From Thalassococcus_A lentus (GTDB taxonomy: Bacteria; Pseudomonadota; Alphaproteobacteria; Rhodobacterales; Rhodobacteraceae), in assembly GCF_028023555.1 (NCBI RefSeq), contig NZ_JAQIOY010000003.1, positions 186,001-250,000 of the forward strand: DNA of 64,000 nt, read 5' to 3'. A program made the position numbers and the translations under genes. Numbering within the stretch: the first letter of the stretch is position 1; the number at the start of each line of letters is the position of its first letter. The notes under the pieces are model-generated. The model searched no databases, was not told the DNA's origin, and saw only the letters and a list, made by a program, of their open reading frames with translations. This document shows positions 52,519-61,150 of the stretch, piece by piece.

Positions 52519-53391
52519 CTAAGCTTGGTTTTGTTTGCTGCGCATCAGGGCGTAAAGGCCGGAGCCTACAATAAGCGCGGCCCCTGTCAGGGTCAGACTG
52601 TCGGGCCGTTCTCCGAACAAGGTATAGGCCAGAACCAGCGCCACCAGCAGGCGGCTGTAGCGGAATGGCGCCACAACGCCCACGTCGCCGGTGCGCATTG
52701 CCAAGGTCATTGCGGTGTAGCCGAGCACGCCGCAAATGGCTGTGCCGCAGATCAGCAGGGCCGCTTGAGGCGTAGGCAGCGAGGGCGCGCCGCCTTCGAA
52801 TGCCATGATGACAAGTCCTGCCGCGGCCACGACTGCAAATCCCAAGACACCCAACTGCGCGGTGTGCACTGACGCCGGCGCGGCCCGGGTCGCCAAATCG
52901 CGACCCGCGAAACCGATCATTCCGAGCAGGGCAAGAACAGCACTGGAATCGAAGGTTGCAGGTGCGGGCCGAATGATCAGCAACACGCCGACAAAGCCCA
53001 CAGCCATGGCGGCCCATCGGCGCGGGCCAATGTGTTCGCCCAAAAACATAACGGCGCCCAGCATAACCACCAAGGGCGCGGCCTGTAGGATGGCGGATGT
53101 CGTGGACAGCGGTGTGTAGGCCAGACTGAGCGCAAAAAAGAGCCGGCCCATGATTTCAAAGCCGGTCCGGATCAGCAGGCCGCGTTTCAGATAGGCGGAG
53201 GTCCAGATCGGAACACCACAGCTTCGGGCAAAGAGCGCATAGGCCAGCATGGCCAGCAATCCGAATTGCAGCGTTGCAAGGCCCGGTGTCGTACCGCCCG
53301 TGGCCGTGGCCGCTTTGAAAAACGCATCTTCGATGCCAAAGCCGACCATAGCCAGGATCATCCAAAGACTGCCGCGTTGGGTTTCGGTCAA
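52519..53391 (-). CDS. EamA-family DMT transporter
   Basis: A 290-residue membrane protein with 10 hydrophobic segments arranged as two EamA repeats. The marks are FFALSLAYTPLSTTSAILQA in the first repeat and DVGVVAPFRYSRLLVALVLA with FGERPDSLTLTGAALIV in the second. Members export amino acids, nucleotides or other metabolites. Its ATG overlaps the rnc stop by four bases, so it is co-translated with rnc, an uncommon insertion into a ribosome and RNA-processing operon. Confidence 0.92.
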   Translation of the reverse strand: MTETQRGSLWMILAMVGFGIEDAFFKAATATGGTTPGLATLQFGLLAMLAYALFARSCGVPIWTSAYLKRGLLIRTGFEIMGRLFFALSLAYTPLSTTSAILQAAPLVVMLGAVMFLGEHIGPRRWAAMAVGFVGVLLIIRPAPATFDSSAVLALLGMIGFAGRDLATRAAPASVHTAQLGVLGFAVVAAAGLVIMAFEGGAPSLPTPQAALLICGTAICGVLGYTAMTLAMRTGDVGVVAPFRYSRLLVALVLAYTLFGERPDSLTLTGAALIVGSGLYALMRSKQNQA

Positions 53392-54065
53392 CCCAACTGC
53401 TCCAAGAGCGCTTTGGCTGCGGCCTGTTCCGCTTGGCGTTTGTTGCCAGCGGTTGCTTGTGCTGATTGGCCTGTGCCGAGTTCTGCGCGGATCGTGAAAA
53501 CCGGGGCATGGTCAGGGCCGGTGCGTTCCGCCAGCACATAGCGCGGGGGTTGGTGGCCGCGGGCCTGTGCCCATTCTTGCAACGCGGTTTTGGGGTCTTT
53601 GGCGTCATCTTCGACCGTGTCGATCCGCTGGCCCCAGTGACGCAAGACAAAGGCACGGGCTTCATCGAAGCCGCCGTCGAGGTAAACCGCTGCAATCACG
53701 GCTTCCATCGCGTCTCCCAGCAGGGCCATCTTGCGCCGTCCGCCAGACATTTGTTCTGACCGCCCCAGTTTCAGCGCCGCGCCGAGATCAATCTCGCGTG
53801 CAACATCTGCGCAGGCCTCTTTGCGCACCAGCGCATTGAAACGCGGGGCGAGCGTGCCTTCTGAGGCCTGACGATCTTCGTCCAGCAGAGCTTCGGCCAT
53901 CACGAGGCCAAGCACGCGATCCCCCAGAAACTCGAGCCGCTGGTTGTCTTCGCGGCCGGGGCCGGACATGGAACTGTGCGTGACGGCGCGGCGCAGCAGA
54001 TCGGGCCGGTTGAAGCTGTAGCCCAAACGGCCTTCGAGAGCCTTGAGTTCTGCCGACAGCTTCAT
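53388..54065 (-). CDS. rnc: Ribonuclease III
   Basis: A 225-residue double-strand-specific endoribonuclease for rRNA and mRNA processing. The catalytic signature is NQRLEFLGDRVLGLVMAEAL, with LGDAMEAVIAAVYLDGG as the second acidic site. The C-terminal dsRNA-binding domain has PKTALQEWAQARGHQPPRYV and ends with GNKRQAEQAAAKALLE. It follows lepB with a 7-base gap, the standard order in these bacteria. Confidence 0.97.
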   Translation of the reverse strand: MKLSAELKALEGRLGYSFNRPDLLRRAVTHSSMSGPGREDNQRLEFLGDRVLGLVMAEALLDEDRQASEGTLAPRFNALVRKEACADVAREIDLGAALKLGRSEQMSGGRRKMALLGDAMEAVIAAVYLDGGFDEARAFVLRHWGQRIDTVEDDAKDPKTALQEWAQARGHQPPRYVLAERTGPDHAPVFTIRAELGTGQSAQATAGNKRQAEQAAAKALLEQLG

Positions 54066-54072
54066 CGGTTGG

Positions 54073-54909
54073 CTACTCGATCGCTTTGAAGAAACGATCC
54101 CCGCGCCATGTCCAGAAAAACAGCATGGAACGGCCTGCTGACGAGAACATCACCCGATCGGCCCGGCCTACAAGGTTTTCGTAGGGAACAAAGCCGACGC
54201 CATTGGCAAGGCTGGGTACACGGCTGTCCGAGGAATTGTCGCGGTTGTCACCCATGAAGAAGTAGTGGCCCTCGGGAACCGTATAGACAGGCGTGTTGTC
54301 CGAGCCTTGCGAAGCAATGTTGAGGATCGCGTGCTGGCTGCCTCCGGGCAGGGTTTCGATGAACCGGGACTTGAGGCAAGCGCCACCTTCACCCACCGGT
54401 CCGTTTTCACACCGTGGACGCAGACGCTGCGGGCCTTGGGGCGATTGAACTTCTTCGAATGTGCCTGCTGGCTCTTGCGGGGCTTCTTCACCGTTGATGA
54501 AGACCACGCCATTTGTAACCTGAACCTTGTCTCCGGGCAGCCCGATCAGGCGCTTGATGAAATCGCGTCCGGTGCTGGGATGGCGAAACACGACCACATC
54601 TCCGCGCTGCGGCTCACCGCCCAAAAAGCGGCTGTTGTCGCCGTCAAACATGCCACAGATGTCTTGCGCGTCGATATCCAGACCGATCTGAGGAATGATG
54701 ACAGAGGGGCAGGAGGCGTAGGAGTAGCCGTAGGCCATCTTGTTCACAAACAGGAAGTCACCGATCAGCAGCGTGTCTTTCATCGAACCCGAAGGGATCC
54801 AGAAAGGCTGAAAAAACAGGGTCCGGAAGACACCGGCAATCAGCAGTGCATAGACCACTGTCTTGATCGTCTCGACGATCCCGCCACTTTTCTTCGTCTC
54901 GGTTGCCAT
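54073..54909 (-). CDS. lepB: Signal peptidase I
   Basis: A 278-residue membrane protease that cleaves signal peptides of exported proteins. The catalytic serine is in PSGSMKDTLLIGDF and the lysine in RDFIKRLIGLPGD; GDNRDNSSDSR is box E. A cysteine-containing stretch (ASCPSV to QDICGM) lies in the extended periplasmic part. One membrane segment is at about residues 15-35. ATG 54909 follows AAGGGA; the frame is open to 54993 without a site. It heads the lepB-rnc run. Confidence 0.96.
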   Translation of the reverse strand: MATETKKSGGIVETIKTVVYALLIAGVFRTLFFQPFWIPSGSMKDTLLIGDFLFVNKMAYGYSYASCPSVIIPQIGLDIDAQDICGMFDGDNSRFLGGEPQRGDVVVFRHPSTGRDFIKRLIGLPGDKVQVTNGVVFINGEEAPQEPAGTFEEVQSPQGPQRLRPRCENGPVGEGGACLKSRFIETLPGGSQHAILNIASQGSDNTPVYTVPEGHYFFMGDNRDNSSDSRVPSLANGVGFVPYENLVGRADRVMFSSAGRSMLFFWTWRGDRFFKAIE

Positions 54910-55057
54910 GTGCCGCGTCCCTTTTGACTGCTCAAACGGTACATGCGGCGCAGCGCAGGGGGTGTCAAGCGGGCGGGCGTTTGCACCCGGCATGTGGCGG
55001 TCAAATGATGGGATTTGCGGGCTATAATGCGCCGAAAGCGAACGGGATGTCAGCCAG

Positions 55058-55465
55058 CTATGCGTTTTGCGCAGGCCGTGCCTCGATCACGACGAATGCC
55101 TGCGCCCAGGGATGATCGTCTGTCAGGGTGACGTGGATGATGGCCTCGTGGCCCGGTGGTGTCATGCTTTCGAGGCGTTCCTTGGCCCACCCTGTCACCT
55201 CCATAACCGGTTGTCCGGTTCGCAGGTTGGATACGGCCATATCCTTCCACGAGATCCCCATACGAAGGCCCGTGCCGAGCGCTTTGGAGCAGGCCTCCTT
55301 GGCGGCCCAGCGTTTGGCATAGGTGCCAGCAACGTCGCGACGGCGTTCGGCCTTGTGCTGTTCCACTTGCGTAAACACCCGGTTGCGAAACCGGTCGCCA
55401 TGACGCTCAAGCACGCCTGCGATGCGATCGATGTTGGCCAGATCGGTACCGATGCCGAGGATCAT
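55058..55465 (-). CDS. acpS: Holo-[acyl-carrier-protein] synthase
   Basis: A 135-residue phosphopantetheinyl transferase that activates acyl carrier protein for fatty acid synthesis. The conserved N-terminus is MILGIGTDLANIDRI, and the catalytic signature is RWAAKEACSKALGTGLRMGI. ATG 55465 gives the standard N-terminus; a TTG two codons upstream is possible. It lies before lepB in the classical order, with a 148-base gap. Confidence 0.95.
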   Translation of the reverse strand: MILGIGTDLANIDRIAGVLERHGDRFRNRVFTQVEQHKAERRRDVAGTYAKRWAAKEACSKALGTGLRMGISWKDMAVSNLRTGQPVMEVTGWAKERLESMTPPGHEAIIHVTLTDDHPWAQAFVVIEARPAQNA

Positions 55466-55478
55466 TTCCAAGTTATTC

Positions 55479-56924
55479 CTAAGCTTTGAACAGCGGGAAA
55501 CTTACGCCCAAAGCCCATGCCAGCACCAGCCCTAAAGCCAGCCCTGCGCTCAGAGGGCCGGCCTGTTTGGAAAAAGCGCGCCCCATGGTGCCGATTGTCA
55601 GCCAGAACAACAAAATCACCGGTGCAATCATGGCCAGGAAAAACAGCCTTTCGAAATCGAGCACGACGGCAATCGCCAGCGATGCCAGAAAGGCCAGACG
55701 GGCGGCGATGCGCTGCCAAACAGGCGCAGCCGCGCAAACCAGTGAATCGGCCAGCATGAAGGGCAGGGTGCCCACGCTCAACGCGGCGATGATCCAAACG
55801 CGGTCGCCGGTTGGCCAGAAGTTGGCGCCATAGCGATCCAGCGCATAGCCAAAAGCCCCCAGCGCCCAGACCACCAGCAATATGGCAGCGACTGGTCGCA
55901 CTTTGCCGGTCAAACGGTTCTTCCTGCGCAACAGAGCAAGTTGAATGATCCCGAAAACGAGCAGATGCATAGCCAGATAATCGGCAACGAGTACGGGCAG
56001 AAAACCAGTCTTGATTGGCACCGCAACCAAAGGCGCAACCACGGCCGGCAACAGGGCGATCAGGGTGAAGTCCCGCGCTTGTATTGCCTCTGGTGGTTCC
56101 GGATTGGTGGGCCAAATCCGTGCCAATGGCGCGGCCAGAGCGGTTATCGCCGCCAGCAAAGCCAAAAGCGCCCAGCCGGTCGGCGGAACAGCCGTAGTGC
56201 TTGTTCTGGCATGGCTTTCGTTTAGCCAATCAAGGGCAGCGCGCTGGCCATCACGTGAATGCAAAATGGCGACATGTTCGGCATAGGGTGCCAACATGGC
56301 GCGCCGCCGGATGCCTTCGTCCTGAGCAAGATCACCAAAGCCAGCATCTGGCTGAACCATGCCTGCGGCTTTCAGAGCAAAGTCTGTCAGTCCAGGCTCC
56401 CACGCCCCGACGATCAACAGAAGATCTTTGGGAAACTCTGGCGTGATGGCAAGCGAGAAGGCAGACAGCAAAACGATTGGTCCGACGTCTTCCACTTCTG
56501 CGGCGGTTCTGACCAGAATGTCTGTCGCCATCGAATGACCTAGTAGCGCCACAGGCTCCTTGCCCTGCCGAGCATATGCGATGACCTGTCCGGTCTGCTT
56601 CATCAACAATCGCGTTGTCCCATCCAGGGATGTCACGTCTCCGGACATTGGGTCCCGGTGGCGTCCATGCCCTTCGAAATCAAAGCTGTGAACGGTATAA
56701 CCTGCGCGGGCCAGCGTCAGGGCATAGGCCTGCATCATCTGGCGTGACCCGGCAAATCCATGCGCGATCACAACCGCAGGCCCGTCGCTGCCGTCGGTCC
56801 AGGTTGTAACAGGTGTGCCATCAACCCAGACATCGGATTTGGTCACACCGGTTCTTGCCCCTTCGAGCACCCACAGTGCCCAAAGGGCCATGACGACCGC
56901 AACCGCAAAGAAAAACCGTTTCAG
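55479..56924 (-). CDS. Alpha/beta hydrolase fused to a C-terminal membrane domain
   Basis: A two-part protein of 481 residues. After an N-terminal membrane segment comes a serine hydrolase domain with VVIAHGFAGSRQMM (oxyanion loop), FDFEGHGRH and the nucleophile elbow LLGHSMATD. From about residue 240 on, six to eight hydrophobic segments form a membrane domain of unknown role. The likely start is CTG 56924. It overlaps the upstream stop as CTGA, has AGAGG 7 bases upstream, and adds LKRFFFAVAVV, completing a basic plus hydrophobic N-terminus. The nearest ATG (56891) has no binding site and cuts that segment. I know no characterised protein of this layout. Confidence 0.82.
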   Translation of the reverse strand: MKRFFFAVAVVMALWALWVLEGARTGVTKSDVWVDGTPVTTWTDGSDGPAVVIAHGFAGSRQMMQAYALTLARAGYTVHSFDFEGHGRHRDPMSGDVTSLDGTTRLLMKQTGQVIAYARQGKEPVALLGHSMATDILVRTAAEVEDVGPIVLLSAFSLAITPEFPKDLLLIVGAWEPGLTDFALKAAGMVQPDAGFGDLAQDEGIRRRAMLAPYAEHVAILHSRDGQRAALDWLNESHARTSTTAVPPTGWALLALLAAITALAAPLARIWPTNPEPPEAIQARDFTLIALLPAVVAPLVAVPIKTGFLPVLVADYLAMHLLVFGIIQLALLRRKNRLTGKVRPVAAILLVVWALGAFGYALDRYGANFWPTGDRVWIIAALSVGTLPFMLADSLVCAAAPVWQRIAARLAFLASLAIAVVLDFERLFFLAMIAPVILLFWLTIGTMGRAFSKQAGPLSAGLALGLVLAWALGVSFPLFKA

Positions 56925-57364
56925 CGCCAGACCTCTTTGGTGATCTCGCCTGTCGCTTGGTTCAGGGTGATGGATACCGTTATGTCGATGTTGTTGACGC
57001 CGTCCCCGTAGAGTTGGCCCGGCAGCGTGAAGGTCAGGCCGCGCGACGGGTCATAACTGGACCGCAATTGCGAAAAATCGAGCCAGGTAAATCCGATGCC
57101 GTTGTGTCCAACCACCTTGCATTGCCGTCCACCCAGCTCGTCATAGGGGGGAGACAGGACCAACAGCCAAAATGCGCCTCCGGCGGGCTCGACCGTGTCC
57201 ATAAGCGCAAGCCGGGTCTTGCCGTTCGAAAACGTCCGCGTGTTTTCTTCCCATGGCTCGGCGATGTTGCGGGCCGAAGATTGCCAGTCGCAGTCGAAAA
57301 CGTCCTGAGCTGCAACAGGTGCCGCAAGCAGTGATGCGGCGATAAGGGGTGCGAAGCGATGCAT
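56921..57364 (-). CDS. Secreted protein of unknown function upstream of the membrane hydrolase
   Basis: A 147-residue protein with a Sec signal peptide (cleavage near APVAAQD). The mature region has two cysteines (FDCDWQ and RQCKVV), likely a disulfide, and a C-terminal beta-rich stretch (NNIDITVSITLNQATGEITK). I recognise no family. GGAGG precedes the ATG. Its stop overlaps the CTG start of the next gene, so the two form a coupled pair and may work together in the envelope. Confidence 0.78.
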   Translation of the reverse strand: MHRFAPLIAASLLAAPVAAQDVFDCDWQSSARNIAEPWEENTRTFSNGKTRLALMDTVEPAGGAFWLLVLSPPYDELGGRQCKVVGHNGIGFTWLDFSQLRSSYDPSRGLTFTLPGQLYGDGVNNIDITVSITLNQATGEITKEVWR

Positions 57365-57381
57365 GAAAAATCCTCCGGTCA

Positions 57382-57401
57382 GCGATAGGGTATGCTATCG
57401 C
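57382..57401 (-). promoter_or_regulatory. Hairpin in the pdxJ-hypothetical gap
   Basis: GCGATAG-GGTATG-CTATCGC is a perfect 7-base inverted repeat in the 68-base gap downstream of pdxJ and just before the ribosome binding site of the next gene. It could end pdxJ transcription or regulate the following start. Confidence 0.35.
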
Positions 57402-57432
57402 ACCGTGGCATTGTTTCAATGGTGCATTGCGA

Positions 57433-58185
57433 TCAGTCGCGTGCTTCATCCATCAGTCGCCGCATCTCGGCTATGGCTGGCCCAAGGCCCAGAAAGATCG
57501 ACTCGCCGATGATGAAGTGACCGATATTCAGCTCGAGAATCTCTGGAAACGCCGCAACGGGTTTGACCGTTTCATAGGTCAGGCCATGCCCGGCGTGGAC
57601 CTCAAGGCCAAGCGAGTGTGCAAAGGCGCTCATCTCACGCATGCGTTCCAGTTCGGCGTCCCGGTCGGCAAACCGGCCTTCGGAATGCGCGTCGCAATAG
57701 GCACCCGTGTGCAATTCGATGACCTGTGCGCCGATCCTGTGTGCGGCCTCAATCTGGCGCTTGTCGGCTGCGATGAAAATTGAAACGCGGCAGCCTGCTT
57801 CACGCAACGGAGCAATGAAATGCGCCAGTTGGTTTTCCTCGCGCGCCACTTCGAGACCGCCCTCGGTGGTGCGCTCTTCGCGCTTTTCGGGAACGATGCA
57901 GACGGCATGGGGTTTATGCCGCAAGGCGATGGCCTGCATTTCAGGTGTCGCGGCCATTTCGAAGTTCAGAGGGATTTCGAGAACGTCCATGAGCCCATCG
58001 ATATCCGCATCCGTGATGTGCCGACGATCTTCGCGAAGATGCGCCGTGATTCCATCTGCGCCGGCCTCTTGCGCCAGTTTCGCGGCACGCAAAGGATCAG
58101 GATAAGCGCCGCCGCGCGCATTGCGCACGGTTGCGACGTGATCGATGTTTACCCCGAGACGCAGGGCGCCAACATAGTCGGTCAT
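57433..58185 (-). CDS. pdxJ: Pyridoxine 5'-phosphate synthase
   Basis: A 250-residue TIM-barrel enzyme condensing 3-amino-2-oxopropyl phosphate and deoxyxylulose 5-phosphate to pyridoxine phosphate, the last step of de novo vitamin B6 synthesis. The marks are RLGVNIDHVATVRNARGG, LREDRRHI and HAGHGLTYETVKPVA. Length is typical. A 20-base perfect palindrome lies 58 bases upstream of the start. Confidence 0.97.
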   Translation of the reverse strand: MTDYVGALRLGVNIDHVATVRNARGGAYPDPLRAAKLAQEAGADGITAHLREDRRHITDADIDGLMDVLEIPLNFEMAATPEMQAIALRHKPHAVCIVPEKREERTTEGGLEVAREENQLAHFIAPLREAGCRVSIFIAADKRQIEAAHRIGAQVIELHTGAYCDAHSEGRFADRDAELERMREMSAFAHSLGLEVHAGHGLTYETVKPVAAFPEILELNIGHFIIGESIFLGLGPAIAEMRRLMDEARD

Positions 58186-58242
58186 GGCGAAGACTCCTGA
58201 ATTGTGCGTTGAAGGTAGACCGGGCTGCGCGTTTGGGAAACT

Positions 58243-58262
58243 AATAATTTGATCAAATTATT
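58243..58262. promoter_or_regulatory. 20-base perfect palindrome upstream of pdxJ
   Basis: AATAATTTGA followed by its exact reverse complement forms a perfect 20-base palindrome centred on GATC, in a 111-base gap. It is AT-rich against GC-rich surroundings. It lies between the DUF2062 stop and the pdxJ start, on the upstream side of pdxJ, which fits an operator. The regulator is unknown. Confidence 0.5.
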
Positions 58263-58296
58263 TCAGTGAACCCATAACAAACCGTGATTGGCTTTC

Positions 58297-58944
58297 TCAG
58301 TCGGCCGACCCAGCATCGCCCCTCTTTTTCTTGAGCGCCGCAAGGCGAGCTTTGATCGCGCCCTTGCGCCGGTTCTGATAGGCGGTGATCAGAGGTAAGG
58401 ACACATAGTAACAGATCAGTCCAGCCACCAAACCGGGGATGATGCCGCCGATCAGGTAGGGAAAGAATACCTCGTCGTAGAAGATCGACAGATCGCGCCA
58501 GTCCGGCTCAGTTCCGTGAAACATCGCTTTGATGTTCTGCCAAAGATCGCGCCCAGCCTCTCCGAATTTCTTGATGATACTGCCGTGTTCATGACGCGCG
58601 GCTTTATCGCCGCCCAGCAAGAAATGTCCGGTTGTCAGCGACACGACCCCGATTGGAACATAAGTCAGCGGATTGCCGAAGAACGTCGACAGCAGCGCCG
58701 CCAGCAGGTTTCCCCGCATGATCCAAGCCAGAAAACCGGCAACAACGAAATGAAGCCCATAAAAGGGCGTGAAGGTTGTGAAGACCCCGGCAAATATCCC
58801 ACGGGCAATGCGGTGGGGCGGATCCGGCAGGCGGTGCAGGCGGTGTTTGACGTAACGCGCGGCACGCCCCCAACCGCCACGCGGCCAGAGGAATTCGTAC
58901 ACGATCCTCCAAAGGGGTCGCCTGTCGCGCCGTTTGAAGACCAA
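58297..58944 (-). CDS. DUF2062-family membrane protein
   Basis: A 215-residue protein with two to four hydrophobic segments. The DUF2062 pattern is GIFAGVFTTFTPFYGLHFVV and LAALLSTFFGNPLTYVPIG. The N-terminus is basic (FKRRDRRPLWR) and the C-terminus ends in a lysine- and arginine-rich tail. Start is TTG 58944, the only in-frame start, with GAAAGGG 7 bases upstream. The gene lies 14 bases after rsh, probably in one operon. Function is unknown. Confidence 0.88.
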   Translation of the reverse strand: MVFKRRDRRPLWRIVYEFLWPRGGWGRAARYVKHRLHRLPDPPHRIARGIFAGVFTTFTPFYGLHFVVAGFLAWIMRGNLLAALLSTFFGNPLTYVPIGVVSLTTGHFLLGGDKAARHEHGSIIKKFGEAGRDLWQNIKAMFHGTEPDWRDLSIFYDEVFFPYLIGGIIPGLVAGLICYYVSLPLITAYQNRRKGAIKARLAALKKKRGDAGSAD

Positions 58945-58958
58945 CGTCCGCCCTTTCG

Positions 58959-61103
58959 TTATTCAGCAGCCGAAGCTTGCACTGCGGGTTCCGTGTCCCG
59001 CCGCCTGTTGACCGATGCCACGTTACCTTCCGCTTCCAGCGCGGACATGACGAGATGCAGATGTTCGGCGTCGCGCAAATCAACGTCGACCATCAAGCGA
59101 TAAAAATCTGGCTTTCGATCCATGAAATTCAAGTCAGAGATATTGGCCTTCCGCTCTCCGATCAATGTGCAAATCCGTCCCAGTACGCCCGCGTCATTCG
59201 TGATCGTCAGATCAAGGGTCGCTGTGTAGACAGGGGGATGCGATCCATCCGCCCAGTGCAGGTCAAGCCAACGCGAGGGCTGTTCTTCGAAATCGGCCAG
59301 AACCACACAATCGGCGGCGTGGACCGCCACCCCTTTGCCACGATGCGAGATCCCGATGATCCGTTCGCCGGGCAGCGGCTGACAGCAGGTTGCGCGCTCA
59401 AAGCCCTGACCGTGGGCCAACCCGACAACGGCACGTTTGGCAGACACCTGCGATTGGGTGTCTTCGGAAATAGCCAGCTCGGGATAGACGGCCTCTACGG
59501 CCTCGCGCGCGGACATCTCGGCGCTACCGAGCCGCGCCAGCAGGGTTTCGGCATCCTCAAAGCGCAGGGTTTTGGCAGCCTTCTCAAGCACCTTGTCAGT
59601 GGCTTTTTTGCCGACCCCTTCAAAGGCAGCACGGGCCAGTTCCAGCCCCAGCTTGGCAAAGCGTTCCTTGTTCGCCTCGCGCAGCGACTTGCGGATGGCG
59701 GACTTTGCTTTGCCGGTGCGTGCAATATCCAGCCAGGTCGCTTGTGGCGTCTGACCTTCGGCAGTAATGATTTCGACGGACTGCCCGTTCTTCAGCCGGG
59801 TCCACAGTGGAACGCGAATGCCATCGACTTTGGCCCCCACGCAAGCCGATCCAATGCGTGTGTGAATTTGGTAGGCATAGTCCAGCGGTGTGGCGCCCTT
59901 GGGCAGTTTGACCACATCGCCCTTGGGCGTAAAACAAAAGACCTGGTCCGAATACATCTCGAGCTTGACCGCTTCGAGAAATTCGTCGTGATCGTCATCT
60001 TCGCTGAATTGCTCGGTCAGCGAGGCGATCCATTTTGCAGGATCGACCGCAAACGGGTTCTGGGCCCGCACGCCGTCCCGATAGGACCAATGCGCCGCCA
60101 CGCCAGTTTCCGCCACTTCGTGCATCTGGCGGGTGCGAATCTGCACCTCGACCCGTTTGCCATCCCGTCCTGACACAGTTGTGTGGATTGAACGGTAGCC
60201 GTTCGACTTTGGCTGGCTGATATAGTCCTTGAAACGTCCGGGCACCGCGCGCCAGCGTTGGTGGATCGCACCGAGGGCTGCGTAGCACTCCGCCTCGCTT
60301 CCGGTGATGACTCGAAAGCCGTAGATGTCGGAAAGACGGGAAAAGCCGATCTTCTTTTCCTGCATCTTGCGCCAGATCGAGTAGGGTTTCTTGGCTCGGC
60401 CAAACACCTCGGCCTCGATACCCACCTTGTCGAGTTCAACACGCATGTCAGAGGTGATCCTGTGGATCACGTCGCCGGTTTCTTTCTGAAGCGTGATGAA
60501 ACGCCGGATGATGGAGCTGCGCCCCTCGGGGTTCAGCACGCGGAAAGCCAGATCTTCCAGCTCTTCGCGGATGGACTGCATCCCCATCCGGCCTGCCAGA
60601 GGCGCGTAGATGTCCATGGTTTCGCGTGACTTCTGGCTCTGTTTTTCCACACGCATTGCGCGGATCGTACGCATGTTGTGCAAACGGTCGGCAAGTTTGA
60701 CCAGAATGACCCGCAAGTCCTTGGACATTGCCATGAACAGCTTGCGGAAGTTTTCGGCCTGCTTTGTTTCCGTGCTCGACAGTTGCAGGTTGGTAAGCTT
60801 GGTTACGCCGTCCACGAGGTCAGCAACCTCGGGCGAAAACTTTTCAGCGATTTCAGAATAGGTGGACCGGGTGTCCTCGATCGTGTCGTGCAGCAGCGCC
60901 GTGATGATCGTTGCATCATCCAGTCGCTGTTCGGTCAAAATCGCGGCAACAGCAACAGGGTGAGTGAAGTATGGCTCTCCACTCTTGCGAAACTGACCTT
61001 CGTGCATCTCGCGGCCATAGTCATAGGCCGCGCGGATCATCGCTTCGTTGGTCTTCGGATTGTAGTTGCGTACCAGTGCTACGAGGTCATCGGCCGCGAT
61101 CAT
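58959..61103 (-). CDS. rsh: Bifunctional (p)ppGpp synthetase/hydrolase (Rel/SpoT homologue)
   Basis: A 714-residue stringent response enzyme that makes and degrades the alarmone (p)ppGpp. The HD hydrolase domain (ITALLHDTIEDT, RLHNMRTI) and the synthetase domain (YGFRVITGSEAECYAALG, QPKSNGYRSIHTTV) both look intact. TGS (FTPKGDVVKLPKGATPLDYA), zinc-finger (ERATCCQPLPGERI) and ACT domains follow. ATG 61103 is chosen over 61112 because AAGGA then has a 9-base spacing. It follows rpoZ by 47 bases, as is usual. Confidence 0.97.
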   Translation of the reverse strand: MIAADDLVALVRNYNPKTNEAMIRAAYDYGREMHEGQFRKSGEPYFTHPVAVAAILTEQRLDDATIITALLHDTIEDTRSTYSEIAEKFSPEVADLVDGVTKLTNLQLSSTETKQAENFRKLFMAMSKDLRVILVKLADRLHNMRTIRAMRVEKQSQKSRETMDIYAPLAGRMGMQSIREELEDLAFRVLNPEGRSSIIRRFITLQKETGDVIHRITSDMRVELDKVGIEAEVFGRAKKPYSIWRKMQEKKIGFSRLSDIYGFRVITGSEAECYAALGAIHQRWRAVPGRFKDYISQPKSNGYRSIHTTVSGRDGKRVEVQIRTRQMHEVAETGVAAHWSYRDGVRAQNPFAVDPAKWIASLTEQFSEDDDHDEFLEAVKLEMYSDQVFCFTPKGDVVKLPKGATPLDYAYQIHTRIGSACVGAKVDGIRVPLWTRLKNGQSVEIITAEGQTPQATWLDIARTGKAKSAIRKSLREANKERFAKLGLELARAAFEGVGKKATDKVLEKAAKTLRFEDAETLLARLGSAEMSAREAVEAVYPELAISEDTQSQVSAKRAVVGLAHGQGFERATCCQPLPGERIIGISHRGKGVAVHAADCVVLADFEEQPSRWLDLHWADGSHPPVYTATLDLTITNDAGVLGRICTLIGERKANISDLNFMDRKPDFYRLMVDVDLRDAEHLHLVMSALEAEGNVASVNRRRDTEPAVQASAAE

Positions 61104-61150
61104 ATGCGCCATCCTTCCCCGCTGGGGCGCCCCGTGGGCAGGGTGTTGGG

